Shown: positions 50,095-59,630, numbered from the stretch's first letter. The stretch: 64,000 bases of DNA from Riemerella columbina (GCF_030517065.1 NZ_CP103950.1:310001-374000), one strand, 5' to 3'. The notes: generated by a model from the sequence alone, not told the origin. Program-made: numbers and translations.

Positions 50095-50748
50095 ATGAAA
50101 TTACACAGAGAATCTAAAGGAACCTTATTGGTGGCAGGAATCAGCATTGCGGTATTGAGTGTGTTAGCCATCAGGTATTTGGCGCTATGGTCGTTGGTGG
50201 TGATTATTCCGATGTTTGTCATTTTAGGGCTTATCCTTTGGTTTTTTAGAGTGCCGAACCGAACAATTTTAGAGCATAAAGAAAATGTAATTGCTCCTGT
50301 AGATGGCAAGGTGGTAATGATTAAAGAGGTGGAAGAAAATGAATTTCTAAAAGAAAAGTGCCTCCAAATTTCTATTTTTATGTCGCCGCTCAATGTTCAT
50401 ATTTGTCGCTATCCCGTGAGTGGCAAGGTCATTTATAAAAAATACCACCCAGGGAAATATTTGGTGGCGTGGCACGAAAAGTCATCTACGGATAACGAGC
50501 GCACCTCGGTGGCGATAGAAACGGCAACCCAGCACAAAGTGCTTTTCCGACAGATTGCAGGCTATGTGGCACGCCGTATTGTGTTCTATTGTAACGAAGG
50601 CGACGAGGCTAAAGCTGGGCACGAATTTGGCTTTATAAAATTTGGCTCAAGGATGGATGTCTTTTTGCCTTTAGATACTGAAATTTACTGTAAAATAGGT
50701 GATAAAACCAAAGGTGGATTAGATGTTATCGCCAAATTAAAAATATAA
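50095..50748 (+). CDS. psd: Phosphatidylserine decarboxylase family protein
   Basis: 217 residues, the short prokaryotic form. Two N-terminal hydrophobic segments (TLLVAGISIAVLSVLAIRYLALWSLVVIIPMFVILGLILWFF) anchor it. The decarboxylase core shows VIAPVDGKVVMI, SIFMSPLNVHICRYPVSG and the self-cleaving GS in IKFGSRMDVFLP, where the pyruvoyl group forms. It converts phosphatidylserine to phosphatidylethanolamine. It lies in the cdsA-psd-DUF389 run, 4 bases before the next ATG. Confidence 0.95.
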   Translation: MKLHRESKGTLLVAGISIAVLSVLAIRYLALWSLVVIIPMFVILGLILWFFRVPNRTILEHKENVIAPVDGKVVMIKEVEENEFLKEKCLQISIFMSPLNVHICRYPVSGKVIYKKYHPGKYLVAWHEKSSTDNERTSVAIETATQHKVLFRQIAGYVARRIVFYCNEGDEAKAGHEFGFIKFGSRMDVFLPLDTEIYCKIGDKTKGGLDVIAKLKI

Positions 50749-50752
50749 AACA

Positions 50753-52060
50753 ATGGTGAGAGAGCGGTTGCAGAAGCTAATAGAGGTATTTAGCTTAATA
50801 TCACAAAAGGAAACCTTTGATACCGTAAAAGAAAATGTAGCGGCAAGCATTCCTTTTAAGGGGACCAATTTGTGGATTTTGATTTTTGCTATTTTCATTG
50901 CGTGCTTAGGGCTTAATATGAACTCTACTGCGGTGATTATCGGTGCGATGTTAATTTCCCCACTGATGGGACCTATTATGGGCATCGGTTTTTCTGTGGG
51001 CATTAACGACCCGTGGATGCTTAGAGATGCCATTAAAAATTATGCCTTTGCCACAGGCGTGGGCTTGGTGACCTCTACCATTTACTTCCTCATCTCTCCG
51101 ATTGATGATGCCTATTCTGAAATTTTAGCCCGTACCTCGCCGAATATTTATGATGTGCTGATTGCCTTTTTTGGCGGCGCGGCAGGTTTTGTGGCAACTT
51201 GTAGTAAACTCAAAGGGAATGTGATCCCTGGGGTGGCTATTGCCACAGCGCTCATGCCGCCACTCTGTACTGCAGGCTTCGGCTTGGCGACAGGCGAGTT
51301 CAGCTTCTTCTTTGGGGCGCTTTATCTTTACCTGATCAATACGGTTTATATTGCGGTGGCTACCTTTATCATTCAGAAAATATTGGGCTTTCCGCAGTAC
51401 CATTTCAAAGATGAAAAAATAGAAAAGCGCTCCCAGAAAATTATGTGGGCATTGGTGATTTTAACCCTCATCCCGAGTACCTATTTTGGGTATGTTATGG
51501 TGAATAAAAATAAATTTGAGCAAGATGCCTCTCGTTTCATCAATACCGAAGCCATTTTCCCGAACAACTTCCTTTTGAATAAGAAAATCAATTACGAAGA
51601 TAAGGCTTTAGAACTGACCTATGGCGGGGAGAAATTAGATGAAAAAAGCAAAAAAATGTTGGAGGAAAAAGCCCTCAATTACGGTTTAGATGGTGTGAAA
51701 ATCATTATTAAACAAGGGTTTAATTTTATCCCGTCGAATGGTGCGGCTAATGCGGTTCCTGCCAATAATGATGCTGAGCAACAACTCAAAAAAATGCTCG
51801 TAATGCGCAGCGACAGTTTGAAGGCACAAGCCCAGCAAGTTAAACAATTGTATAGAGAGCTTAAAGTTCAGAATATCAATATTAAAGAAGTGGCTTTTAG
51901 CAAAATGGATGAAGCCAAAGACACCACCATAATCAAGAAAAATGTGATGGTCATCGGTACGGATAAACCACTGCGAGAGGAGGAAAGAAAACAGTTGGAC
52001 AGATGGCTTAAAATCAGAGTGAATGATGACAAGGTGCGGATTATTTATTATACAGAATAG
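50753..52060 (+). CDS. DUF389 membrane protein
   Basis: 435 residues. The N-terminal half has about five to six helices with the family motif LNMNSTAVIIGAMLISPLMGPIMGIGFSVGINDPW and GNVIPGVAIATALMPPLCTAGFGLATG. A periplasmic or cytosolic Lys-rich domain of ~200 residues follows, with a coiled-coil-like stretch (DSLKAQAQQVKQLYRELKVQNINI). DUF389 proteins are widespread, with unknown transport or sensing function. It starts 4 bases after psd, so it is the last gene of the cdsA operon. The lipid-synthesis context does not reveal its job. Confidence 0.92.
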   Translation: MVRERLQKLIEVFSLISQKETFDTVKENVAASIPFKGTNLWILIFAIFIACLGLNMNSTAVIIGAMLISPLMGPIMGIGFSVGINDPWMLRDAIKNYAFATGVGLVTSTIYFLISPIDDAYSEILARTSPNIYDVLIAFFGGAAGFVATCSKLKGNVIPGVAIATALMPPLCTAGFGLATGEFSFFFGALYLYLINTVYIAVATFIIQKILGFPQYHFKDEKIEKRSQKIMWALVILTLIPSTYFGYVMVNKNKFEQDASRFINTEAIFPNNFLLNKKINYEDKALELTYGGEKLDEKSKKMLEEKALNYGLDGVKIIIKQGFNFIPSNGAANAVPANNDAEQQLKKMLVMRSDSLKAQAQQVKQLYRELKVQNINIKEVAFSKMDEAKDTTIIKKNVMVIGTDKPLREEERKQLDRWLKIRVNDDKVRIIYYTE

Positions 52061-52112
52061 CCGAAATGTGTTTTTTAACGCTTTTTTAAGACAAGGCTAT
52101 ATTTAAAAATTT

Positions 52113-52120
52113 TATATTTG
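52113..52120 (+). promoter_or_regulatory. -7 element of the porG-uppS-bamA operon
   Basis: TATATTTG matches TAnnTTTG, 38 bases before the porG ATG at 52159. Confidence 0.55.
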
Positions 52121-52158
52121 CACATTGTTTATTATCTGTTAATGAAACAATTATTTTT

Positions 52159-53037
52159 ATGAGAACAAGAATTCTTAGCGTTTTATGCCTCATTAGCACC
52201 TTTGTTATGTCTTTTGGACAAAGGCATGAGTTGGGCTTGCAAATAGGTGCCACCAATCTGGTGGGGGATATAGGGCGCACCAATTATGTCTTACAAAAAC
52301 CGATGTCGCTTACTCATATATCAGAATTCGGAGTTCCTTTTTATTTCGGTGCTTTATACCGAATGAATTTTAACCCATACCAAACGCTAAGATTTAATTT
52401 AGGCTATGTCAATATTCAGTTTAACGACCAATTAGCACAAGAAAACTACCGAAACCAAAGGCATAACTACGGTGCCAATAGTTTATATATGGCGGAAGCT
52501 TTGTTTGAATACAACTTTCTTCCCATCAATAATGAGCAAAAAACACCGATGTTCAGCCCTTATTTGTTCGCAGGTATAGGCGGGATGATGTATTCCACTA
52601 CGCAACACACTTTAGACTATGGCAATACCCCAATGGTAGATGCTTCGGGGGATTTTGTACCACCAACAGATACCCCAGACATCAAAAAAAAGATGAACAA
52701 CAGTCTAACGGTTGCAGTGCCCTTTGGTGTTGGTTTGAAGTATAAATTCAATTACAATTGGACGATTTTCGGCGAGTTTACCTTCCGCCCTACATTCTCC
52801 GACAATTTGGATTATAGCCATTTATCAGAAAAACAAGTGAAAATCATCTATGATAAAGAAGCCGTAGCCGCCATAAGAGGGGCTAAGAAATACCTTACCA
52901 AAGATGAAATTAATCAATTGATAACCCCTTATTTAGAAGCCAACCGCGTGGGCAACTTGCAGTCCAAAGATTGGGCAAATAGCATTACCTTAGGGATTTC
53001 TTATTCCTTTGGGCGTCCACCGTGTTATTGTGATTAA
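52159..53037 (+). CDS. porG: Outer-membrane protein PorG-like (DUF6089)
   Basis: 292 residues. The signal peptide (RILSVLCLISTFVMSFGQ) is followed by a small barrel pattern: LGLQIGATNLVGDIGRTNY, FYFGALYRMNFNPYQTLRFNLGY, VPFGVGLKYKFNYNWTIFGEFTFRPTFSDNLDYS and the closing NSITLGISYSFGR. DUF6089 proteins encoded directly upstream of uppS-bamA are known as PorG, an outer-membrane component of the type IX secretion system in Bacteroidota. That fits the T9SS cargo gene at 59631. It is the first gene of the outer-membrane biogenesis run. Confidence 0.8.
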   Translation: MRTRILSVLCLISTFVMSFGQRHELGLQIGATNLVGDIGRTNYVLQKPMSLTHISEFGVPFYFGALYRMNFNPYQTLRFNLGYVNIQFNDQLAQENYRNQRHNYGANSLYMAEALFEYNFLPINNEQKTPMFSPYLFAGIGGMMYSTTQHTLDYGNTPMVDASGDFVPPTDTPDIKKKMNNSLTVAVPFGVGLKYKFNYNWTIFGEFTFRPTFSDNLDYSHLSEKQVKIIYDKEAVAAIRGAKKYLTKDEINQLITPYLEANRVGNLQSKDWANSITLGISYSFGRPPCYCD

Positions 53038-53044
53038 AATAGAG

Positions 53045-53791
53045 ATGTCAGAAATAAAAAACAAAATCAATAGAGCGCAGTTGCCGCAGCATGTTGCCAT
53101 TATTATGGATGGCAATGGGCGCTGGGCAAAATCCAGAGGCGAGCATAGAACTTTTGGGCATAAAAGTGCCATAAAAGCCGTTCGTAATGCCATCAATGCG
53201 TGCAACGAAATTGGGGTGCCTTACCTCACCCTCTACACCTTCTCCACAGAAAATTGGGGGCGCCCATCTGATGAGGTAGATACTCTGATGAGCCTCCTCT
53301 CCGAAACTTTGCTCCAAGAAGCAGAAGAGATTTTTTCTAAAGGCTTGAGAATGCATGTGATTGGGGATATAGACCGCCTCCCAGCTATGGTTAGAGACCA
53401 GTTGATGAATGTGGTAGAGCTGACCAAAGAGAATACCAATGGTAATTTAGTATTGGCACTGAGCTACGGCTCCAGACACGAAATCTTGAAAGCCGTACAA
53501 CAGATAGCGAAGCAAGCAAAAAATGGCGAGATAGCACCAGAAGAAATTACCGAGGATACCATAGCTCAGCACCTTTATACCAAAGAGATTCCAGATGTAG
53601 ATTTGCTCATCAGAACCAGCGGCGAGGTGCGCATTAGTAATTTCTTGCTTTGGCAAATAGCCTACGCCGAGTTGCAATTTTTAGACATCTTGTGGCCAGA
53701 TTTTACAAAAGATGATTTTTTCCAATGCATCGTAGATTATCAAGCCAAAGAAAGGCGCTACGGCAAAACCAGTGAACAGATAAACCCTTAA
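53045..53791 (+). CDS. uppS: Isoprenyl transferase (undecaprenyl diphosphate synthase)
   Basis: 248 residues from ATG 53045 (MSEIKNKINRAQLPQHVAIIMDGNGRWAK); an in-frame ATG at 53009 lies in the 3' end of porG and is less likely. The catalytic Asp22 is in MDGNGRWAKSRGEHRTFGHK, and the conserved TLYTFSTENWGRP, LALSYGSRHEI and DLLIRTSGEVRISNFLLWQIAYAEL segments follow. It makes the C55 lipid carrier for cell-wall and O-antigen synthesis. It lies 7 bases after porG and 20 bases before bamA. Confidence 0.95.
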   Translation: MSEIKNKINRAQLPQHVAIIMDGNGRWAKSRGEHRTFGHKSAIKAVRNAINACNEIGVPYLTLYTFSTENWGRPSDEVDTLMSLLSETLLQEAEEIFSKGLRMHVIGDIDRLPAMVRDQLMNVVELTKENTNGNLVLALSYGSRHEILKAVQQIAKQAKNGEIAPEEITEDTIAQHLYTKEIPDVDLLIRTSGEVRISNFLLWQIAYAELQFLDILWPDFTKDDFFQCIVDYQAKERRYGKTSEQINP

Positions 53792-53811
53792 AATAAAGAA
53801 TCCATTTTATC

Positions 53812-56358
53812 ATGAGATATAAATTTTTACCCGTCCTATTTTTTGCAGCTACAGCCTATTTGTATGGACAGAACACCCCAGAAGTGCCGCAGACCGTATC
53901 TACGGAAACTACAGCGCAACTGCCTGCCACAGATGGTCCTTATATTCTGAAGGACATCGTGATCGATGGGGCTAAAAAATACAGTGCCGATCAAGTCCTC
54001 AGATTCACAGGACTGCGGAAAGGCGAAATGGTGGAAGTGCCAGGACAAAAAATCAGTGAAGCCATTAAAAAACTTTGGAACTCGGAGTATTTCTCTGAGG
54101 TAGAAGTTTATGTGCAGAGCATAGAAGGGCAGAATATTGTGCTCAGATTTCTTTTAGAAGACCTTAAAGACCTCGGCGAGGTAAAAGTGGTTGGGGTAGA
54201 TAAGAAAGTCAGTAAGTCTAAGGCGGAAAAAATCATCAAAGATAACCACCTGAAACCAGGCATTAAAATCACCAATGACCTCATTTCTTCCGTTAAGCAT
54301 AATGTTGCGAAACAATATGTGGACAAAGGCTTTGCCGATGCCAAAGTCGCTATTAAAAACCAACCCAATCCCAAAGATACCAATATGATGGATTGGACCA
54401 TAGAGGTGCAGCGCGGCAAACGGATCAAGATAGACCATATAGAGTTTGAAGGCAATGATAATGTGAGCGATGCTAAATTGAGAAAAAAAGCCTTCAAAGA
54501 AACCAAGCAAAAACGCTTCTTGTTAGGAATTTTCAAACCATCACGCTTCATTAAAGAGAAGTACGAAGAAGACAAGAAAAATTTGGTTAATTATTACAAC
54601 TCGTTAGGGTATAGAGATGCCACCATTGTTGCGGATTCTGTATGGCGCAACAAGAACAACAATTACGAAATTAAAGTCAAACTGAACGAAGGTAAAAAAT
54701 ACTACATCGGCGATATTAGTTTCGTGGGGAATACCGCTTATACTACAGAGTTTTTACAAAAAGTTTTGGGCTATAAAAAAGGCGACATCTACGATGCTGT
54801 GGGCTTTAACAAGAAAGTAGGCGAAGACGGCGGTAAAGAAGATGATTCTGACATCCGCTCCGTTTATCTTAATAATGGTTATCTCTTCTCGCAAGTTACC
54901 CCAGTGGAAAAAGCGGTAAAAGGCGACACCATAGACTTGGAAATCCGCATTAAAGAAGGCGAAAAAGCCACTTGGGATAGAGTCACTTGGAGTGGCAATA
55001 CCACCACGCACGACCATGTGATTCTCCGCTCATTACAAACCCGCCCTGGGGATTTGTTCTCCAAACGAGACCTCAGAGGGACTATGTTTGATTTAGCGGG
55101 AATGCAATTCTTTGATCCACAACAAATTAAACAAGATATTAAACCTGACCCAACCAATAACACGGTAGATATCAACTGGAGTTTGGTAGAAAAAGGCTCA
55201 TCACAAGTGCAGTTGCAGGCGGGCTATGGGGGAAATTCCTTCATCGGGACTTTAGGTTTAACATTTAACAACTTCTCACTAAAAAATTTCTTGAGAGGTA
55301 AGGACTTTAAGCCAGTACCTCAGGGTGATGGGCAGGTGCTTTCGTTACAAGCGCAAGCTGGGCAATATTTCCAAAATTATAGCATTGCCTTCACAGAGCC
55401 TTGGCTATTCGGAAGCCGTCCTACAGCGCTTTCGGTGGGGCTTAACCATTCCAGAGTGAAATATACAGATTATGATGGCGCCGCACAGAAACTCAATATC
55501 TTTTCTGCCAGCGTAGGTTTAAATAGAAGGTTATTATGGCCAGATCAATATTTCTCACTATATACTGGCGTTTCTTACCAAGGTTATGATTTCCAGAACT
55601 ATCCATTCCAGTTCGGTACAGAGCAGGTGAATAATGGTACGGCGAACAATTTCAGTTTTAATATTTCATTAAGCCGAAATTCCGCAGGATACGACCCTAT
55701 TTTCCCTACCCAAGGGTCTAATATAGAAGCATCTTTGAAGTTTACACCGCCATATTCTGCCTTTAATAATAAGGATTACGCCAATCTATCTTCGGCAGAA
55801 AAATACAAGTGGTTAGAGTTCTACAAAATCAAGTTAAAAGCGGATACTTATAACACGGTTATTGGCAAGCTCGTGCTGCGTTCTACGGCAGAAATGGGTT
55901 TTATGGACGGTTATAACAAAGTATTGGGCGCACCACCATTTGAAAGATTTTACTTAGGTGGAACGGGACTTTTCGGAGGTAGATATGATGGTAGAGAACT
56001 CATTCCGTTGCGTGGTTATGAGAACGCCTCTACTTACGGAGGGCTTTCCGAAGATGTAACGCCAGTGGGCGGAGGTACGCTCTACAACCGTTTTGCGGTG
56101 GAGCTAAGATATCCAATCTCTATGAACCAAACGGCGAAAATCTATGCTTTAACCTTTGCAGAAGGTGGTAACACTTGGAATGGCTTTTCATCTTACAATC
56201 CGTTCCAGTTGAAGCGTTCCGTAGGTTTAGGGATTAGAGTTTATATGGGAGCCTTTGGGCTTATCGGTTTTGATTTTGCTTATGGCTTTGATAGCACATT
56301 GGGCAACCAACAGCCATCAGGATGGAAAACCCACTTCCTAATGAACCAATCATTATAA
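53812..56358 (+). CDS. bamA: Outer membrane assembly factor BamA
   Basis: 848 residues with a signal peptide (MRYKFLPVLFFAATAYLYGQ). Several POTRA domains occupy about 45-480, starting with YILKDIVIDGAKKYSADQVLRFTGLRKG and ending near WDRVTWSGNTTTHDHVILRSLQTRPG. The Omp85 barrel follows and closes with the lid-loop region RFYLGGTGLFGGRYDGRELIPLRGYE, where VR(G/GF)-type RGYE is seen, and a final SVGLGIRVYMGAFGLIGFDFAYGFD strand. It inserts barrel proteins into the outer membrane. It is adjacent to two Skp-like chaperone genes, its usual partners. Confidence 0.96.
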   Translation: MRYKFLPVLFFAATAYLYGQNTPEVPQTVSTETTAQLPATDGPYILKDIVIDGAKKYSADQVLRFTGLRKGEMVEVPGQKISEAIKKLWNSEYFSEVEVYVQSIEGQNIVLRFLLEDLKDLGEVKVVGVDKKVSKSKAEKIIKDNHLKPGIKITNDLISSVKHNVAKQYVDKGFADAKVAIKNQPNPKDTNMMDWTIEVQRGKRIKIDHIEFEGNDNVSDAKLRKKAFKETKQKRFLLGIFKPSRFIKEKYEEDKKNLVNYYNSLGYRDATIVADSVWRNKNNNYEIKVKLNEGKKYYIGDISFVGNTAYTTEFLQKVLGYKKGDIYDAVGFNKKVGEDGGKEDDSDIRSVYLNNGYLFSQVTPVEKAVKGDTIDLEIRIKEGEKATWDRVTWSGNTTTHDHVILRSLQTRPGDLFSKRDLRGTMFDLAGMQFFDPQQIKQDIKPDPTNNTVDINWSLVEKGSSQVQLQAGYGGNSFIGTLGLTFNNFSLKNFLRGKDFKPVPQGDGQVLSLQAQAGQYFQNYSIAFTEPWLFGSRPTALSVGLNHSRVKYTDYDGAAQKLNIFSASVGLNRRLLWPDQYFSLYTGVSYQGYDFQNYPFQFGTEQVNNGTANNFSFNISLSRNSAGYDPIFPTQGSNIEASLKFTPPYSAFNNKDYANLSSAEKYKWLEFYKIKLKADTYNTVIGKLVLRSTAEMGFMDGYNKVLGAPPFERFYLGGTGLFGGRYDGRELIPLRGYENASTYGGLSEDVTPVGGGTLYNRFAVELRYPISMNQTAKIYALTFAEGGNTWNGFSSYNPFQLKRSVGLGIRVYMGAFGLIGFDFAYGFDSTLGNQQPSGWKTHFLMNQSL

Positions 56359-56382
56359 TAAAACGAATTAAAAAGATTAAAA

Positions 56383-56910
56383 ATGAAATACATTAAACAT
56401 ATCATTGGGCTGGTTTTATTTTTAGGCTACTTTGGCGTGGCTTCAGCCCAGAAAATCGGTGTGGTGGATACCCAATATATCCTTGAAAAATTACCACAAT
56501 ACAAAGCCGCAGAGTCTCGGCTAAGTGCTCAGGTGAAAACTTGGGAGACCGAAATTAGCCAACTCCAAAGCGAGTACGAAACTAAAAAAGCCGCCTTGGA
56601 GAATGAAAAAGTCCTCCTCATTGGGGAGCAACTTAAACAAAGGGAAAAAGAGGTTGCGGATTTAGAACAAAGCCTAAAAACCTTGATTACCAAAAGATTT
56701 GGCACCGATGGCGAAATCAATCAGCTTCGGGTTTCTTTGGTTAAGCCCTTCCAAGATCAGATTTGGAATGCCATAAAAACCGTTAGCGAAAAAAGCAGCT
56801 TGGGCATAGTTCTTGATAAAGGTAACGCCGCAAGTGTTCTTTTTCTTGATAAAAAATACGATTATACAGATAAAGTGTTAGATGTATTACTGAAAAATCA
56901 GAAAAAATAA
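56383..56910 (+). CDS. OmpH/Skp family periplasmic chaperone (first copy)
   Basis: 175 residues. The signal peptide ends at VASAQ, and the mature N-terminus reads KIGVVDTQYILEKLPQYKAAESRL, the Skp/OmpH start. A long coiled-coil (about 45-115, TWETEISQLQSEYETKKAALENEK...) forms the jellyfish tentacle. It would hold unfolded outer-membrane proteins for BamA. It lies 24 bases after bamA. This copy has slightly longer tentacles than the second copy and a different C-terminus, so the pair is not a recent duplication. Confidence 0.92.
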   Translation: MKYIKHIIGLVLFLGYFGVASAQKIGVVDTQYILEKLPQYKAAESRLSAQVKTWETEISQLQSEYETKKAALENEKVLLIGEQLKQREKEVADLEQSLKTLITKRFGTDGEINQLRVSLVKPFQDQIWNAIKTVSEKSSLGIVLDKGNAASVLFLDKKYDYTDKVLDVLLKNQKK

Positions 56911-56965
56911 GTATAATTGCAACTTAAATAGAAAACAATAAAAAATTAAAATTTAAACAATCATT

Positions 56966-57466
56966 ATGAAAAAATTAAGCGTATTATTTGCAGCAGTAGC
57001 TATGATGTTCACTTTCGGTAACGCTAAAGCACAAAAGATTGCCACTATGGATTTAGCGGGAATCATCAATGCGATGCCAGAAAAGAAAAAAGCCGATGAG
57101 CAACTTCTATCTACTTTTAAAGTAAAGCAAGCCGAAATAGAAAAACAAGCCAAAGCTTGGCAAGACGAAGTAGCCGCTTACCAAAAAGGCGCTGCAGCGA
57201 TGACAGAAGCTCAGAGATCTGCAAAAGAGCAAGAACTCCAAAAGAAACAACAGAACTTGCAGCAATTATCAGAGCAAGCACAGAAAGATTATGCTGAAAA
57301 GCAACAAGCCGCTTATGCGCCTATCGACAAAAAATTAATGGACGCTACTGAGAAAGCCGCTAAAGCGAACGGTTGGGATTTCATCTTTGATGCCAACACC
57401 GTGGGGCTTATCTACAAAAATGGCGCAGACGCTACTGCAGCTGTTAAAAAAGAATTAGGACTTTAA
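56966..57466 (+). CDS. OmpH/Skp family periplasmic chaperone (second copy)
   Basis: 166 residues with signal peptide (LSVLFAAVAMMFTFGNAKAQ). The mature start is KIATMDLAGIINAMPEKKKADEQLL, and the Gln/Ala/Lys-rich coiled-coil (about 50-115) is typical. The C-terminal strand (NGWDFIFDANTVGLIYKNGADATAAVKKELGL) closes the trimer body. It is the last gene of the porG operon, followed by the terminator at 57489. Two Skp-like genes behind bamA are usual in flavobacteria. Confidence 0.92.
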   Translation: MKKLSVLFAAVAMMFTFGNAKAQKIATMDLAGIINAMPEKKKADEQLLSTFKVKQAEIEKQAKAWQDEVAAYQKGAAAMTEAQRSAKEQELQKKQQNLQQLSEQAQKDYAEKQQAAYAPIDKKLMDATEKAAKANGWDFIFDANTVGLIYKNGADATAAVKKELGL

Positions 57467-57488
57467 TCTTTTTTAGAAAACCTACTTT

Positions 57489-57517
57489 AAAACCACTCTT
57501 ATCGGGTGGTTTTTTTA
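57489..57517 (+). terminator. Intrinsic terminator of the porG-uppS-bamA-ompH operon
   Basis: An 8-bp AAAACCAC/GTGGTTTT stem (57489-57496 with 57506-57513) around a 9-base loop, followed by further T. It lies 22 bases after the second ompH stop. Confidence 0.85.
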
Positions 57518-57542
57518 ATCATCAACCTTTAAAAATCCACTT

Positions 57543-58025
57543 ATGCTCAAAGAATTTTCATCACTGGTAAAAATAAGATTTTCGGATTGCGACCCTTTGG
57601 GGCACCTCAATAATGTGAAGTATTTGGAATATATGCTCAACGCTCGGGAAGACCATGTGGAAGAGCACTATGGCTTCACTTACGAAGCCTACGCCCGCGA
57701 GCACGGCTGCACTTGGATTGCCATAGAAAACCAAATAGCCTACCTTAAAGAGGTGAGAGCCAACCAGAAAGTCCACATCACGAGTAAAACCATCGCGATA
57801 GATGACAGAACGGCTACAGTAGAGCTTTTGATGAAAGATGAACAACAGAAAAAACTCCACGCTGTCCTCTGGATTAAGGTGATTTATTTCAACCTCAAAA
57901 CCCGAAAATCAGAGCTACAACCTAAGGAAATCTTGGAACAGTTTGGACATTTTTTAGTGGAAATTCCAGAGACTTCTTTTCAAGAAAGAGTATTGGCGTT
58001 GAGAAAGAAAAACCGTGAGCATTAA
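57543..58025 (+). CDS. Acyl-CoA thioesterase, 4HBT (hot-dog) family
   Basis: 160 residues. The 4HBT signature is clear at the N-terminus: VKIRFSDCDPLGHLNNVKYLEYMLNAREDHVEEHYG, with the catalytic Asp in the DCDPLGHLNN segment. Then come AIENQIAYLKEVRANQKVHITSKTIAIDDRTATVELLM and a polar C-terminus. It hydrolyses acyl-CoA or acyl-ACP thioesters; chain length is not inferable. It begins shortly after the outer-membrane operon terminator and ends 12 bases before rfbD, so those two may be co-transcribed. Confidence 0.92.
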   Translation: MLKEFSSLVKIRFSDCDPLGHLNNVKYLEYMLNAREDHVEEHYGFTYEAYAREHGCTWIAIENQIAYLKEVRANQKVHITSKTIAIDDRTATVELLMKDEQQKKLHAVLWIKVIYFNLKTRKSELQPKEILEQFGHFLVEIPETSFQERVLALRKKNREH

Positions 58026-58037
58026 ACCAAACGAACA

Positions 58038-58895
58038 ATGAAAATTTTAATCACAGGTGGCGGAGGGCAGTTGGCACAATGTTTTAGAAAGTTGGAACCG
58101 CAATATCCATCATACGAATTGATATTTAAAACTTCGGAGGAGTTGGATATTACCGATAAGTCGGAGGTGGAAGCCGTTTTTGAGGAAGAAAAACCACAAT
58201 ATTGCATCAATACGGCAGCCTATACCGCAGTAGATTTAGCCGAAAAGGAAGCCGAAAAAGCCTTTGCCGTGAACAGAGATGGCGCACAGAATTTAGCCGA
58301 AATTTGCTACGAAATGAAGGTGTGTTTAATCCATATCTCCACGGATTATGTCTTTGATGGCGATACAGAATTGTCCTATACCGAAGACGATTTCACGGCG
58401 CCTTTGGGCGTATATGGCGCTTCCAAATTGGCAGGCGAAGAGGCGGTTTTGGAGGCAGCACCAGAGAGCATCATCATCAGAACCTCGTGGCTCTATTCTG
58501 AGTTCAACAAGAATTTTGTGAAAACGATGCTTCAGCTGTTTGCTCAAAAGGAAGAACTCGGCATTGTGAATGACCAGTTTGGACAACCTACCAACGCCAA
58601 TGACTTGGCAGAAGCTGTGATGAAAATCATCGCTACAGAGCCTAAAATCTCAGGAATTTACCATTTTTCCAATTATCCAGAGACCACATGGTTTCTGTTT
58701 GCGGAGAAAATTAAAGCATTTTCGGGGGCTAAGATAGGCCTAAACCCCATCACGACGACGGAATATCCTACGCCAGCGCAACGCCCACAGCGAAGCACTT
58801 TTTGTTTAGATAAAATAGAGCAAGATTATGGCGTAGAAATTCAGCATTGGGAAAATAGTTTAGAAGATTGTATTAAAATTTTGAACCATGATTAA
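58038..58895 (+). CDS. rfbD: dTDP-4-dehydrorhamnose reductase
   Basis: 285 residues. The NAD(P)-binding GGGGQLAQCF begins at residue 6, the SDR active-site region STDYVFDG and YGASKLAGE (Tyr-x3-Lys) are intact, and the rhamnose-specific RTSWLYSEFNKNFVKTML and GIYHFSNYPETTWFLFAEKI match RfbD/RmlD. It makes dTDP-rhamnose for surface polysaccharide. rfbA, rfbB and rfbC are not in the window, so the pathway is scattered. The gene overlaps the next by 8 bases (58888-58895). Confidence 0.93.
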   Translation: MKILITGGGGQLAQCFRKLEPQYPSYELIFKTSEELDITDKSEVEAVFEEEKPQYCINTAAYTAVDLAEKEAEKAFAVNRDGAQNLAEICYEMKVCLIHISTDYVFDGDTELSYTEDDFTAPLGVYGASKLAGEEAVLEAAPESIIIRTSWLYSEFNKNFVKTMLQLFAQKEELGIVNDQFGQPTNANDLAEAVMKIIATEPKISGIYHFSNYPETTWFLFAEKIKAFSGAKIGLNPITTTEYPTPAQRPQRSTFCLDKIEQDYGVEIQHWENSLEDCIKILNHD

Positions 58896-59562
58896 GATCA
58901 TCAAAATGATGTGCTTGCTGTGGGGTACCCTCGGCTGGGCGCAAACTTATCACTTGGTGGAAGCCAAAGGCCGCCACGAAAATACAGATGCCTTTTTCTA
59001 TCCACTCTCTGCCGAGGCGCAGCAAAAAGCCCAATATTTAGGGAAAATAGAAGTAACCCAAGCGGCGGCAGATGAGGTGCAGAATTTTGAACCGATTTAT
59101 AAAAAAGCCAAACTAACGGGCGCTAATGCTTACCGCTTGCATTTCCCGAACGATATGGAAGACCACCCGAGAAAAAAACACCACAACTACGAGGTTTTGC
59201 TTTATTACTACCCGTTCTCCACCGAAAGTTTTGAGCAAAATATAGCCTATTTTTTCAATTTAAATCAGGATAACCGCATCAAAATCAATGGTAAAAAAGT
59301 GGAAATTCCGAGTAGACATTATGTGGAAGTGCCACTCACGCCAACCATCACAGAGGTGGCAGTCGGTGGTTTTTTAGGTTCCAAAGTGCGGCTTCAAGAA
59401 AAGGAAAATGCGCCACAGCCGCCGCTTTATTTTTCCATTGGTGCTTCTCGCCTCAAAGGTCAGGAGGGCAGCCTCCAATTTAAGACAGGAGATATAGAGC
59501 GCTTAGATGATTCTTTAGCCCAGTTTTTAATGTTATTTTATGAGAAAGTGAGTGAGAATTAA
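58888..59562 (+). CDS. Exported protein of unknown function
   Basis: 224 residues with a signal peptide (MIKIIKMMCLLWGTLGWAQ). The mature part has no family I recognise. It contains Tyr-rich strand segments (YEVLLYYYPFSTESFEQNIAYFFNLN) and an internal IKINGKKVEIPSRHYVEVPLTPTITEVAVGGFLGSKVRL that looks like an immunoglobulin-like or jelly-roll sheet. It overlaps rfbD by 8 bases, so translation may be coupled. Periplasmic or surface location is likely. It is not obviously part of dTDP-rhamnose metabolism. Confidence 0.7.
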   Translation: MIKIIKMMCLLWGTLGWAQTYHLVEAKGRHENTDAFFYPLSAEAQQKAQYLGKIEVTQAAADEVQNFEPIYKKAKLTGANAYRLHFPNDMEDHPRKKHHNYEVLLYYYPFSTESFEQNIAYFFNLNQDNRIKINGKKVEIPSRHYVEVPLTPTITEVAVGGFLGSKVRLQEKENAPQPPLYFSIGASRLKGQEGSLQFKTGDIERLDDSLAQFLMLFYEKVSEN

Positions 59563-59604
59563 ATAGTAAATGATGTTTTTTCTGTTTATATCAATAAAAA
59601 GTAA

Positions 59605-59612
59605 TAATTTTG
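59605..59612 (+). promoter_or_regulatory. -7 element of the giant T9SS cargo gene
   Basis: TAATTTTG matches TAnnTTTG, 18 bases before the ATG at 59631. The region is AT-rich, so chance matches are possible. Confidence 0.45.
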
Positions 59613-59630
59613 AACTTTAAAAAAATACAG